A stretch of DNA of 64,000 bases. Origin: Anaerorhabdus furcosa (GTDB lineage: Bacteria > Bacillota_I > Bacilli_A > Erysipelotrichales > Erysipelotrichaceae). Of this stretch, positions 27,107 through 36,290 are shown one piece after another. The notes below the pieces were generated by a model that saw nothing but the letters and a program-made list of their open reading frames with translations, ran no database searches and was not told the DNA's origin. A program made the position numbers and the translations under genes. The stretch spans positions 62,001 to 126,000 of the forward strand of contig NZ_FUWY01000006.1 of NCBI RefSeq assembly GCF_900167375.1, given 5' to 3'. Numbering within the stretch: position 1 is the stretch's first letter; every line of letters begins with the position of its first letter.

Positions 27107-30020
27107 TTTTATCACCATCCTTTAATGCTGCAAATAAACTGCGCAGCCTTATCTTCACTGCACCTAAATTTGTGATTTCATCAATTTTTATTTGCGTATA
27201 GATTTTATTCCCTTTATTTAATAACAATCGAACTTCATCGGCAGTAATCGCATCCACACCACAACCAAAAGACACAAGTTGAATTAGATTAAGATTCTTT
27301 TGATGTGTTACAACATCTGCAGCTGCATAAAGACGAGAATGATATGTCCATTGATTTAAAACCGTTGTACTTACTTTCTTTGATAAATGGCTAATACTGT
27401 CCTCAGTAATGATGGCAGCGCCACACGACAAAATTAATTTATCAATCCCATGATTAATTTCAGGATCAATATGATAAGGTCTACCCGCTAATACTATTAC
27501 AGGTTGATTCTTCTTTTCTGCATTTTCAATGATTTGTTTTGCTTTACAGTGAATTTTATCAAAATAGATATTGTTTTCCTTAAAACCTGCTTCAACTGCT
27601 TTGGTAACATCTTTTAATTGAATTCCTTTAAATGTATTCCCTAATATCTTTGTCATCTTCTTCGCAAAGTCTTTTGGACGATGAATGCCTATGTAATCAT
27701 AAATAAAAGATATATTCTTTATTTCTGATACATTCGCTTGAATAACTTCAGGGTAATAAGCAACAACTGGACAGTTATAATGATTATCACCAAGTGACTC
27801 ATCAATGTTGTAAGTCATGCATGGATAAAATATAGCGTCAATTTCTTTGGTCAATAATTCTTCGATGTGACCATGAACAAGTTTAGCGGGATAACATGCG
27901 GTATCGGATGGTATTGTATGCTGTCCTTTTAAATACATTCTATGTGTTGAAAAATCAGTCACCTCACATTGAATTCCTAAAGTGTTAAAGAAACTTGTCC
28001 AAAAAGGAAGAAGTTCATACATATTAAGAACTAATGGAATACCTACAACACCTTTTTTGTGTTCCACTTTTTTCATACGATATTCTTGGAGAAGATTACG
28101 TTTGTATTCATACATGTTATCTTGGTCAGATTGAGTTAAATTGGTAATTGGTTTCTCACAGCGATTTCCACCAATATACTTTCGACCTTCACCAAATGTA
28201 TTTACTGTTAAAGCACAATGATTATTACAACCTTGGCAATTGATTGATTGTACTTCATGTGTAAAATCATTCAATTGTTCTAAAGTTAAAATCGTTGATA
28301 TCTCCTTTTGATTTTGCTTTGCATACAAAGCAGCACCATATGCACCCATCAAACCTGCAATATTTGGACGAACAACATGACCATCAATTTCTAATTCAAA
28401 GGCACGAAGAACAGCATCGTTATAAAATGTTCCACCTTGAACAACGATATTTTTACCTAATTCTTTGGCACTTGTAATACGAATAACCTTATATAGAGCA
28501 TTCTTAACGACACTCATTGAAAGACCTGCCGAAATATTATCTACTGTGGCACCCTCTTTTTGAGCTTGTTTAATGGATGAGTTCATAAATACGGTACAAC
28601 GTGATCCCAAATCAACTGGATTTTTAGCAAACAAACCAATCTTTGCAAAATCTTCAATGGAATAACCAAGTACTTCTGCAAAACTTTGTAAGAAAGAACC
28701 ACAACCTGATGAGCAAGCTTCATTTAAAAATATATCATCGATGACACCATTTAATACTTTGAAACACTTGATATCTTGACCACCAATATCAATAATAAAA
28801 TCAACTTGCGGGTTAAATTTCTTAGCAGCCTTAAAATGAGCGATTGTTTCGACAATACCAAAATCAAGTGATAATGCATTGCGCAACATTTCTTCTCCAT
28901 ACCCAGTTACAGCGCTAGACTTGATGGTTGCATGTGGATACTCAACATAAAATTGTTCAAGAAAATTCTTAACGATACCTACAGGGCTTCCTTCATTGGA
29001 TTGATAGCTTGATAAAAGAATGTTTTCCTCTTCATCAAGAACCGTCATTTTCACAGTAGTCGATCCAGCATCAATACCTAAATAAACATTCCCTGAATAA
29101 TTTTTATTTTCAATTGTTTTTACTGTACTTTGATTATGACGATTAGCAAACTCTTCATATTCTTGTTCACTTTGAAAAAGTGGACGTGTTGAAATATAAT
29201 TAAAAGAAGCAACATAGTTTTTTACTCTTTCAAACATCTCTTGAAATAAAATAGGTTCACTTGCCATGAGTGCTGTTCCAAGTGCTACAAAATACAATGC
29301 ATTTTTTGGACAGTTACCCTTGCATTTTAATACCTTATCAAATGTATTTCTTAATTCAGAAAGAAACGTAAGTGGGCCACCAAGATACACAATGTTTCCT
29401 TTTAATTCACGACCTTGTGCAAGACCTGCAATCGTTTGATTAACCATCGCATAGAAGATACTTGCGGAGATATCATTTTTTTGAGCACCTTGATTTAAAA
29501 GTGGTTGAATATCTGATTTTGCGAAAACACCACAACGTGATGCAATAGAGTAAATTTTTGAGTGATCCTTTGCAAGAATGTTCATTTCGTCTGGCGTACT
29601 ATTTAATAAAGTTGCCATTTGATCAATAAATGCTCCCGTACCACCTGCACAAGAACCATTCATTCTTACTTCCAAACCATCACTTAAAAAAAGAATCTTC
29701 GCATCTTCACCACCAAGTTCTATCACAACATCAGCTTCATTTAAATATTCATTTACAGCTACTTTGGTTGCATAGACTTCCTGGACAAAAGGTAATTGAA
29801 TCACTTCTGCATAACCCATACCTGCAGATCCAGAAATTGCTACTTCCATTTTACTATCTAAAATATTCTCAACCTGGTTAGATATCGCTTGTAACTCTTC
29901 ATACAAGGCTTCATTAATCTTTGAATAATGTCTTCGATAATTCTTATAAATAATTTCTTTTTCATCATTAAACAAAATACATTTAATGGTTGTTGATCCT
30001 ATATCAAAACCTAATTTCAT
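27087..30020 (-). CDS. 2-hydroxyacyl-CoA dehydratase activase (BadF/BcrA ATPase), double domain
   Basis: A 977-residue ATPase with two ASKHA activase domains: the first starts at residue 1 (KLGFDIGSTTIK), the second near 312 (YLGIDAGSTTVK). In the first, Cys124 (NGSCAGGTGAF) and Cys163 (SRCGVFAKSD) match the [4Fe-4S] ligands bridging the HgdC dimer; the second repeats the pattern (NEACSSGCGSF, GSRCTVFMNSS). A DUF2229-like part with a Cys cluster (NCQGCNNHCAL) follows. Relatives use ATP to push an electron into a dehydratase or double-cubane protein. The C-terminal partner is encoded separately just downstream, and a MarR gene lies one base upstream. Confidence 0.85.
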   Translation of the reverse strand: MKLGFDIGSTTIKCILFNDEKEIIYKNYRRHYSKINEALYEELQAISNQVENILDSKMEVAISGSAGMGYAEVIQLPFVQEVYATKVAVNEYLNEADVVIELGGEDAKILFLSDGLEVRMNGSCAGGTGAFIDQMATLLNSTPDEMNILAKDHSKIYSIASRCGVFAKSDIQPLLNQGAQKNDISASIFYAMVNQTIAGLAQGRELKGNIVYLGGPLTFLSELRNTFDKVLKCKGNCPKNALYFVALGTALMASEPILFQEMFERVKNYVASFNYISTRPLFQSEQEYEEFANRHNQSTVKTIENKNYSGNVYLGIDAGSTTVKMTVLDEEENILLSSYQSNEGSPVGIVKNFLEQFYVEYPHATIKSSAVTGYGEEMLRNALSLDFGIVETIAHFKAAKKFNPQVDFIIDIGGQDIKCFKVLNGVIDDIFLNEACSSGCGSFLQSFAEVLGYSIEDFAKIGLFAKNPVDLGSRCTVFMNSSIKQAQKEGATVDNISAGLSMSVVKNALYKVIRITSAKELGKNIVVQGGTFYNDAVLRAFELEIDGHVVRPNIAGLMGAYGAALYAKQNQKEISTILTLEQLNDFTHEVQSINCQGCNNHCALTVNTFGEGRKYIGGNRCEKPITNLTQSDQDNMYEYKRNLLQEYRMKKVEHKKGVVGIPLVLNMYELLPFWTSFFNTLGIQCEVTDFSTHRMYLKGQHTIPSDTACYPAKLVHGHIEELLTKEIDAIFYPCMTYNIDESLGDNHYNCPVVAYYPEVIQANVSEIKNISFIYDYIGIHRPKDFAKKMTKILGNTFKGIQLKDVTKAVEAGFKENNIYFDKIHCKAKQIIENAEKKNQPVIVLAGRPYHIDPEINHGIDKLILSCGAAIITEDSISHLSKKVSTTVLNQWTYHSRLYAAADVVTHQKNLNLIQLVSFGCGVDAITADEVRLLLNKGNKIYTQIKIDEITNLGAVKIRLRSLFAALKDGDKNDRSTN

Positions 30021-30021
30021 A

Positions 30022-30453
30022 CTATTTCCTCCAAAAATAGTCTCCTATTTTCATTGCGATATGATTCATCGAATCAATTTCGGCGTCAGTTAGAAAACTA
30101 AAAATATCCTTACGAATTTTATTCGCCTTTTCATTTACAAATTTAACATATGCTTTTCCCTCATCTGTTAAATAGATTGAAAATTTCCGTGAATCAGCAT
30201 TTTTTTTATCACAGAATACAAACCCTAGTTCACCCAACTTTTTAATTGCATTGGTTGTATACGCTTTATCAAAACTACTTAACTCGGTTAAATCTTTTAG
30301 TGTACAACCTTCATATTGCGAAAGAATTAATAAATAAACTACATCCTTTCCTTTAGCAGGAGAATCCTTTAATTCATCATTTAACTTCGAACGAAATTCT
30401 TTTTCTACTTTACCCATGAGAATAGGTATTAGTTCTACTTTAAATTCTCTCAT
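30022..30453 (-). CDS. MarR-family transcriptional regulator
   Basis: A 143-residue winged-helix protein: recognition helix region SSFDKAYTTNAIKKLGELGFV and wing CDKKNADSRKFSIYLTDEGKAY are typical of MarR. It is the first gene of the activase operon, with one base between its stop and the next start, so it probably controls itself and the activase genes. A palindrome overlapping its own -35 box (30494-30505) supports autoregulation. The ligand is unknown. Confidence 0.85.
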   Translation of the reverse strand: MREFKVELIPILMGKVEKEFRSKLNDELKDSPAKGKDVVYLLILSQYEGCTLKDLTELSSFDKAYTTNAIKKLGELGFVFCDKKNADSRKFSIYLTDEGKAYVKFVNEKANKIRKDIFSFLTDAEIDSMNHIAMKIGDYFWRK

Positions 30454-30477
30454 TAGTTTACCTCACATATGTTTTAT

Positions 30478-30505
30478 ATTTTACCACTTTAGATTGAAAA
30501 TTCAA
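30478..30505 (-). promoter_or_regulatory. Promoter and candidate MarR operator
   Basis: On the minus strand, TTGAAT (30500-30505) and TAAAAT (30478-30483) are 16 bases apart. The -35 box is half of an inverted repeat, TTGAA-AA-TTCAA at 30494-30505, so a bound dimer would block RNA polymerase. The site is short, and the assignment to this MarR protein is by position. Confidence 0.45.
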
Positions 30506-30653
30506 CTTAAATGATGTATTTGTATTACTTCTCTTATCAATAAAATTGTTTGACATAAAGCTATATTTACACTTTCATGCAGAATAACAACTAATTAAAT
30601 TACATGTAAGAATAAAACAAATATACTTTCCTAAAAAATTTTTCTAGTAAAAT

Positions 30654-30682
30654 TTGACAGATACTTATCAATATAATAGGAT
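30654..30682 (+). promoter_or_regulatory. Promoter of mtnN
   Basis: A consensus -35 TTGACA (30654-30659) and -10 TAGGAT (30677-30682) are separated by 17 bases, giving a start site about 15 bases before the mtnN ATG. The TTG of the -35 box is also the first codon of a longer open frame, which is therefore unlikely to be used. Confidence 0.5.
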
Positions 30683-30704
30683 TAAAAAAAGTGATGTGCA
30701 TCGC

Positions 30705-31391
30705 ATGAAAAAAATAGGTATTCTATGTGCAGGTGATGAAGAGCTAGCTCCATTTTTATTGCATTTGGAAAATGTTAAAGTATCCAATAAAGCAATGTTA
30801 AAATTTTATGAAGGTCTGATAGATGATATTCCCGTTGTTTTATTATACAGTGGTGTTTGTAAGGTCAACGCCGCCATTGCATCACAAATATTAATTGATT
30901 TTTACAATGTCACTATGATTATAAATGCAGGTGTTGCTGGTGGAATGAATGAGAAAATAGAACTTTTTGATACTGTTATCTCTACGCAAATTGCTTATCA
31001 TGACGTAGATGATGGGATATTAACAGAATTTCATCCATGGCTACCTTCCATTTATTTTGATGCTGACAAGTATTTACTTGATGTTGCAAAAAATGTTTTT
31101 AGCAATCATCCTAAGATTTATTTTGGTCGAATGGTTACAGGAAAAAAATTTATTGAAGATGATGGAAGAGATGTCATCAATGCAAAATATTCCCCACTAT
31201 CAGTTGATATGGAAACAGCAAGTATTGCTCATGTATGTCACGTAAATAAGATACCTTTTATTGCAATCCGTTCAATTACAGATACAGCTAATCATATTGG
31301 CAAGCAAAACTTTGAAAACAATTGTAAAAAAGCATCTATTGTTGCTAAAGATGTTACACTAAGCTTTTTAAAAGACTTGAATATGTACTGA
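30705..31391 (+). CDS. mtnN: 5'-methylthioadenosine/S-adenosylhomocysteine nucleosidase
   Basis: Cleaves MTA and SAH to adenine and the thioribose or ribosylhomocysteine, for methyl-cycle recycling and autoinducer-2 precursor supply. The protein of 228 residues matches the family length and fold: N-terminal KKIGILCAGDEELAPF, the purine-site motif INAGVAGG, and the active-site region VDMETASIAHVC ... IRSITDTA with the catalytic Asp. The frame is open from a TTG at 30654, but that codon lies in the -35 box. The SD is weak. It is a single-gene unit with a good terminator. Confidence 0.88.
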   Translation: MKKIGILCAGDEELAPFLLHLENVKVSNKAMLKFYEGLIDDIPVVLLYSGVCKVNAAIASQILIDFYNVTMIINAGVAGGMNEKIELFDTVISTQIAYHDVDDGILTEFHPWLPSIYFDADKYLLDVAKNVFSNHPKIYFGRMVTGKKFIEDDGRDVINAKYSPLSVDMETASIAHVCHVNKIPFIAIRSITDTANHIGKQNFENNCKKASIVAKDVTLSFLKDLNMY

Positions 31392-31425
31392 AATACAATC
31401 AATACAAATAACTTCCTATTTGAAG

Positions 31426-31457
31426 AACAGCTCGTCTTATAAAGATTAGCTGTTTTT
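31426..31457 (+). terminator. Intrinsic terminator after mtnN
   Basis: AACAGCT (31426-31432) pairs with AGCTGTT (31448-31454), with an inner TCTT/AAGA stem, and is followed by a T-run. Confidence 0.8.
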
Positions 31458-31567
31458 GCATACTCGACAGAAATGCTACTATCCATTAATAGTGGCTAGA
31501 TCATGACTGAATTACAAGTGATAAAGCTGTTCCTTAATCATACCGATATTAATAATCTATCTAAACT

Positions 31568-31607
31568 AAATAAAAAGACAAAAATATCATGTGACATTCT
31601 TGTCTTT
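31568..31607 (-). terminator. Intrinsic terminator after recD2
   Basis: AAAGACAA (31574-31581) and TTGTCTTT (31600-31607) form an eight-base stem; on the minus strand it is followed by TTTTTATTT. It lies about 80 bases past the recD2 stop. The interval between the two terminators (31458-31567) contains no supported gene. Confidence 0.65.
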
Positions 31608-31684
31608 AATTTAGTATTTTGTATTTTTTAAGCTTTTCGTGAAATTCTATTAGAATGATTAGTCTCTCTAGAACTTTTTTTCAT

Positions 31685-33850
31685 CTACAAAATTCCTTTT
31701 AATCGTTTAATTAGTGTTGTCTCTCTTCTTTTCTCAATTGTATGGCACGCTTCTAATGCAATGGATTCACTTCCAAGTAGTACAAGCGACTTCTTTGCAC
31801 GAGTTACTGCTGTATAAACCAAGCTTTTCTTCAACATATGGCGATGTTGTGAAATAAGAGGCAAGATGACAATTGGATACTCACTTCCCTGACTCTTATG
31901 AACAGAGATACAATATGCATGCGTAATTCTTTCAAATGTTTCAGGTGAATATTCAACATAGATACCTTCAAAATCAACAATAAAACGAACTGTATTGTTT
32001 GGATCTTCAATTGGATAAATAATTTCAATCAGTGTTCCAATATCGCCATTATATACATCATCATCAGGTTGATTTTTTAATTGAAGAATCTTATCATTCT
32101 CTCTAAAGGTTCGATACCCTACCTTCCATTCACGACGGCTTGAATCTTGAGGATTAAAACAATTTTGTAGTGCATTATTTAAGCGGTCAATTCCAGCGAC
32201 ACCGGAATACATACATGCTAAAACTTGAATATCTTTTAAGTCATATCCTTTGTCTAAGGCATTCTGGACAATCTTAACTACCATATCTTTTACATCATAT
32301 TGACTCGCATTAAAGAAAGCAACATCATTTTTTAACTTAGTAAAATCCAAATGACCTTCTCTAATTTGAGCAGCAAGTTCAATTACATCAGAGCCATCTT
32401 GTTGTCTAAATATATGTTCAAGTCGTATTACTGGAAATAAATTAGAATCAATTAAATCCTTTAGCAAACAACCAGGTGAAGCACTTGGCAATTGATTCTC
32501 ATCACCAATAATACATATCTTTTTAACATGAACAGATGCTTGAACTAAATTATAAAATAACCAATTATCAACCATGGAGAATTCATCAACAATCAATAAA
32601 TCAATAAATAATGGTTCATTAGCATTTTTACCAAACGTATTTGATTCTAAATCCCATTGCAGTAAACTATGAATTGTATATGCATCCACCTCAGTTAATT
32701 CAGCTAATCGTTTTGCTGCTCTTCCAGTGGGTGCACAACAAGCGATATTGGCTAAAGGATATAGTTTCTTAAAGATGGATACCATTCCACGAACAACAGT
32801 TGTCTTACCAGTACCTGGCCCACCTGTAAGAATCATAATATCTTGAGAGATAAAAGAATGGATTGCTTCCATTTGTTTTGGATCGTATTCAATATTTAAC
32901 TTTTCTTGAATCTCTTGTAGAGAATCATTTAGTAATTCTTCACTATAGGGATCAAGTTTTTCATAAGGAAACAAACTCAAGAAACCTTGAATTCCATTTT
33001 CTGCATCAAACTGAGTTACTGGATAAATACGATTTTCTTCTTGTACAAGTCTTCTTTTTTTAATCAATAAATTTCTATATTCTTCATAGTTGACTTCAAT
33101 TTGTTTACAAGCCTTTATAAATTCAACCTGAAGTACCTCATCTAAGACATAACTATTACCCGTACGCATACAACAATCCATCGCAAGTGTTGCTAAAAAG
33201 GCTTCAACACGATAAGGATGATCTAATTCATAACCCATAGATAACGCAATTTTATCCGCAGTCTTAAATCCAAATCCATCACATTCTTCAATAACGCGGT
33301 ATGGATTCTCTGATATCTTCTTTATCGAATCACTACCATAAGCACGGTTTAGACGAATGATGTTCCTTATACCTAGTCCATGCATCGTAAAGAATTGCAA
33401 AGCTTCTTCAAATGAATCCTGGTTTGAAGATAATCCTTTCATCAATGACTCTTTTTTCTTATCTGTCATTTTTGGGATTTGATCTAAGCAAGATACATCT
33501 TCTTTTATCATATCGATGCAGTTTGTACCTAAAATATCAACGATTTTCTCTGCAAACTTTTTCCCAATTCCCTCAAACAAAGGACTTGATAAATAACGTA
33601 CAATGGAGTCAGTATCAGTAGGTGTAACTTTACGATAAGCTTTTATACTAAATTGCATACCATACTTGGGATGTTCAATATAATCTCCATCTAATTCATA
33701 AAGAAGATCCAAATCATCGATAGTTGGTAAATAGCCTGTAACAATGATTCCTTTTTCATCCAAAGAGTGAAGTTCAAAACGAGCCACTGTAAAATAGGAC
33801 TCGTCATGTCGATAAATTGTATGTGTGAACTTCCCTGTGATTTTTTCCAT
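31685..33850 (-). CDS. recD2: RecD-like 5'-3' DNA helicase RecD2
   Basis: Superfamily 1B helicase of the RecD2 type, acting without RecBC in fork maintenance and repair. The 721-residue protein has the N-terminal OB-like extension (GKFTHTIYRHDESYFTVARF), helix-hairpin-helix repeats (FEGIGKKFAEKIVDIL), Walker A (GGPGTGKTT), Walker B (LLIVDEFSM), motif III (GDENQLPS) and motif VI region (VYTAVTRAKKSLVL). It precedes nothing on its strand before the terminator and follows the CPBP gene by three bases. Confidence 0.93.
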   Translation of the reverse strand: MEKITGKFTHTIYRHDESYFTVARFELHSLDEKGIIVTGYLPTIDDLDLLYELDGDYIEHPKYGMQFSIKAYRKVTPTDTDSIVRYLSSPLFEGIGKKFAEKIVDILGTNCIDMIKEDVSCLDQIPKMTDKKKESLMKGLSSNQDSFEEALQFFTMHGLGIRNIIRLNRAYGSDSIKKISENPYRVIEECDGFGFKTADKIALSMGYELDHPYRVEAFLATLAMDCCMRTGNSYVLDEVLQVEFIKACKQIEVNYEEYRNLLIKKRRLVQEENRIYPVTQFDAENGIQGFLSLFPYEKLDPYSEELLNDSLQEIQEKLNIEYDPKQMEAIHSFISQDIMILTGGPGTGKTTVVRGMVSIFKKLYPLANIACCAPTGRAAKRLAELTEVDAYTIHSLLQWDLESNTFGKNANEPLFIDLLIVDEFSMVDNWLFYNLVQASVHVKKICIIGDENQLPSASPGCLLKDLIDSNLFPVIRLEHIFRQQDGSDVIELAAQIREGHLDFTKLKNDVAFFNASQYDVKDMVVKIVQNALDKGYDLKDIQVLACMYSGVAGIDRLNNALQNCFNPQDSSRREWKVGYRTFRENDKILQLKNQPDDDVYNGDIGTLIEIIYPIEDPNNTVRFIVDFEGIYVEYSPETFERITHAYCISVHKSQGSEYPIVILPLISQHRHMLKKSLVYTAVTRAKKSLVLLGSESIALEACHTIEKRRETTLIKRLKGIL

Positions 33851-33853
33851 AGA

Positions 33854-34552
33854 TTACCCTAAGAGTAATAAAACTGCTACCGCTACGAAATTATTAATAA
33901 AGTGAAACATCCATGCTCCTGCAAAACTTCGTGTATCGCGATAATTCTTCGCAATCATAAACCCTTGCACCATATAAGGAAAAGCAAAGAGTAAATCAAC
34001 AAAGTTTAATGAGAAAATGGAAAAGAAAACATGCATTCCACCAAATAAAAACGAACTAACAAGCGCGGCAATCCAAAACCCTTTTCTTTCTTCAATATGT
34101 TTATAGATAACACCTCTAAATACAAACTCTTCGACAAATGGTGCAAATATTACTGCCACAAACACAATCAATAAAGGCGTTGATGAAAGTTGTGATTCGA
34201 TATTCACTTGATTTGCTGAAGATGTTTGTGAAGTGAAATAAAGTAAAAACATATTAATAACATAGTTTAACAAATAAGAATAAAGTACATTTTTACCTGT
34301 TATCTTTAATATTGAACCAAATCGTTCTTTTAGTGATACCTTCATCTCTAATAATAAAGGTTTACATAAATAACAAAAATAGAGAAGAAATGCAACATAA
34401 AATACCAGTTGAATTCCATAAGAAATATCTACTCCTATTATCTTGTATGCAAACGATGCAAGGAAACCTAATAAAATAGGATAAACAACTAAGTATCCTA
34501 TTAAGTATTGAATCAAAACAATTATTTTATTTTTATTCTTTATTTCAAACAT
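33854..34552 (-). CDS. CPBP-family intramembrane protease
   Basis: A 232-residue polytopic membrane protein with the Abi/CPBP (Rce1-like) metalloprotease motifs: EEFVFRG (motif 1, Glu-Glu and Arg), FGGMH (motif 2, His) and HFINN (motif 3, His-Asn). About six membrane helices are visible. Characterised relatives process prenylated proteins or protect against bacteriocins; the substrate here is unknown. It overlaps mnmA by 13 bases and is likely co-transcribed with it and recD2. Confidence 0.85.
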   Translation of the reverse strand: MFEIKNKNKIIVLIQYLIGYLVVYPILLGFLASFAYKIIGVDISYGIQLVFYVAFLLYFCYLCKPLLLEMKVSLKERFGSILKITGKNVLYSYLLNYVINMFLLYFTSQTSSANQVNIESQLSSTPLLIVFVAVIFAPFVEEFVFRGVIYKHIEERKGFWIAALVSSFLFGGMHVFFSIFSLNFVDLLFAFPYMVQGFMIAKNYRDTRSFAGAWMFHFINNFVAVAVLLLLG

Positions 34553-35691
34553 AACATTCTCTCACGAATTATTTTCTTAAATAAATCTTCTTCATCTTGA
34601 TAAACTTCATCGATAACACCTCCACCAAGCACCAAACCATCTTTATAGAAAACAGCTTCTTGACCTGGTGTTACAGATTTAATTCCATGAGGATAAATAC
34701 ACTCCACAGTGTCTTCATCGAGAATATGAAGCTTAATTTCATTATCCTTTTGGCGATATCTGAATTTCGCTTGGCAATCCAATGTATCAAAGTCATGACT
34801 TGCCAACCAATTCATACCACGTACAATGCAACGAGTAGATCGTAACCATTTGTTATCTTCTCCACTTGCAACGTAGAGTTCATTTGTCGTTACATCTTTT
34901 CCTACAACAAACCAAGGTCCGCCAGCACCACCAATATTTAACCCTTTTCTTTGTCCAATTGTATAATACAATACACCATCATGTGGTCCTAATTCTTTGT
35001 TTGTTTCAATATCAATAATTTTTCCTTGTTTTGCAGGTAAATAGTTTTTAAGAAATTCTCTAAAATTTCTTTCACCAATAAAACAAATTCCAGTAGAATC
35101 TTTCTTTGCTGCGATTGTAAGATTCAATTCTGAAGCGATACGTCTTACCTCTGGTTTATCTATATCACCTAGTGGAAATAAAGTATGTTTCAATGCTTCT
35201 GGATTGATTTGGCACAAGAAATAACTTTGATCTTTGTTGTCATCATCTGCTTTATACATAAATGATCCATTCTCTTGATGAACTACCTTTGCATAATGTC
35301 CTGTAGCTACCCAATCAAAACCATGCTTCTTTGCAAATTCAAAGAAACTTTGAAACTTAATGTATTTATTACATAAGATATCTGGATTTGGCGTTCTACC
35401 CTTTTTGTATTCATTAATAAAAGTCATAAAAACATCATCCCAATACTCTTTTACAAAATCCACACGTAAAAGTTCTAGACCTAGTGTATCTGCAACACTT
35501 TTTGCATCCATCCAATCACTCTCTTGTGGACATACATCATTTTCAAGAGTAGGATTCCCTAAAACATCATTATTCGCAAGTGCATCCCAATTACGCATAA
35601 AAGCACAAGTTACATCATGTCCTTGTTGTTTTAATAAATATGCACAAACAGCGGAATCAACCCCACCTGATAAACCAACTAATATTTTCAC
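34540..35691 (-). CDS. mnmA: tRNA-specific 2-thiouridylase MnmA
   Basis: Adds sulfur to U34 of tRNA-Lys, -Glu and -Gln. The 383-residue protein has the PP-loop (GLSGGVDSAVCAYLL), the first catalytic Cys in PDILCNKYIKF, ATGHYAK, the second Cys in STGICFIGERNF, and the C-terminal beta-barrel (GLNIGGAGGPWFVVGKD). The start is GTG at 35691, preceded by GAGGTG. A TATAAT at 35714-35719 may be its -10 box. Confidence 0.95.
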   Translation of the reverse strand: MKILVGLSGGVDSAVCAYLLKQQGHDVTCAFMRNWDALANNDVLGNPTLENDVCPQESDWMDAKSVADTLGLELLRVDFVKEYWDDVFMTFINEYKKGRTPNPDILCNKYIKFQSFFEFAKKHGFDWVATGHYAKVVHQENGSFMYKADDDNKDQSYFLCQINPEALKHTLFPLGDIDKPEVRRIASELNLTIAAKKDSTGICFIGERNFREFLKNYLPAKQGKIIDIETNKELGPHDGVLYYTIGQRKGLNIGGAGGPWFVVGKDVTTNELYVASGEDNKWLRSTRCIVRGMNWLASHDFDTLDCQAKFRYRQKDNEIKLHILDEDTVECIYPHGIKSVTPGQEAVFYKDGLVLGGGVIDEVYQDEEDLFKKIIRERMLCLK

Positions 35692-35722
35692 ATTAACACC
35701 TCATTGCCTTCCTATTATAATA

Positions 35723-35752
35723 CAAAAGTAGAGCTAAATAAATAGCTCTACT
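35723..35752 (-). terminator. Intrinsic terminator overlapping the spx stop
   Basis: AGTAGAGCTA (35727-35736) and TAGCTCTACT (35743-35752) form a perfect ten-base stem with a six-base loop, followed on the minus strand by TTTTG. The downstream arm of the DNA contains the spx TAG. Confidence 0.8.
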
Positions 35753-36182
35753 CTTCTGTTTCACGGACTTTCCCGCAGCCATCAAAATTTGGACAAGATG
35801 TGTTACAAGAGAAAACTGCCAATTTTCTAAGTTCATGTGGAATGAATGCATCTATTTCTTCTTCGTCATATCCTACTTGGAATACTGATTCATTTAGGAT
35901 AATAGGACGCTTTAGAATAGATGGATTCTTTTGGATAAATTTTACAAGTTCGTTTAGAGATAACAGGTCTAAATCTATCTTATCTTCTTGCATGATTTTA
36001 GAACGTTTCGAAATTATGTCTTCCGTTCCATTTTCGCTTCTTTGAAGTAAATGTTTAATTTCCACTTCATTTAGCAAGGTTGTAAATATATTTTTCTCAA
36101 CGAAGGGTAAGTTTCTCTCTTTCAACCAATTCTTAACTTTCCTACATGATGCACAGCCAGGAGAAGTGTATACAACGATCAT
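35748..36182 (-). CDS. spx: Spx/ArsC-family thiol-stress regulator with extra Cys tail
   Basis: Spx binds the RNA polymerase alpha C-terminal domain and redirects transcription under disulfide stress. The 144-residue protein has the redox CXXC at Cys10-Cys13 (SPGCASC), the ArsC fold and the RPIILNESVFQVGYDEEEI segment typical of Spx. The frame continues 22 codons upstream, but GGAGG before the ATG at 36182 fixes the start. Canonical Spx is about 131 residues; here the C-terminus adds Cys126, Cys130 and Cys136 (CNTSCPNFDGC), a possible metal site. The terminator hairpin covers the stop codon. Confidence 0.85.
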   Translation of the reverse strand: MIVVYTSPGCASCRKVKNWLKERNLPFVEKNIFTTLLNEVEIKHLLQRSENGTEDIISKRSKIMQEDKIDLDLLSLNELVKFIQKNPSILKRPIILNESVFQVGYDEEEIDAFIPHELRKLAVFSCNTSCPNFDGCGKVRETEE

Positions 36183-36241
36183 AGAATACCTCCATCTATT
36201 AATAATTATACAATAAAGTTTAGCATACGTATAGAAATATG

Positions 36242-36269
36242 TTGACAAATATGACTTTTTTTATATATT
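36242..36269 (+). promoter_or_regulatory. Promoter of the amino-acid permease gene
   Basis: TTGACA (36242-36247) and TATATT (36264-36269) are 16 bases apart. The start site would be about 15 bases ahead of the SD (AGAGGAG). Confidence 0.55.
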
Positions 36270-36290
36270 TAGAGAAAGAGGAGATTTAAT

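Noticed and set aside
30654-30704. Upstream TTG extension of mtnN
   Set aside because: The TTG is part of a consensus TTGACA -35 box, and the added residues do not fit the family.
31503-31631. A 42-codon frame starting MTELQVIKLF
   Set aside because: It has no SD, runs through the recD2 terminator and resembles no family I know.
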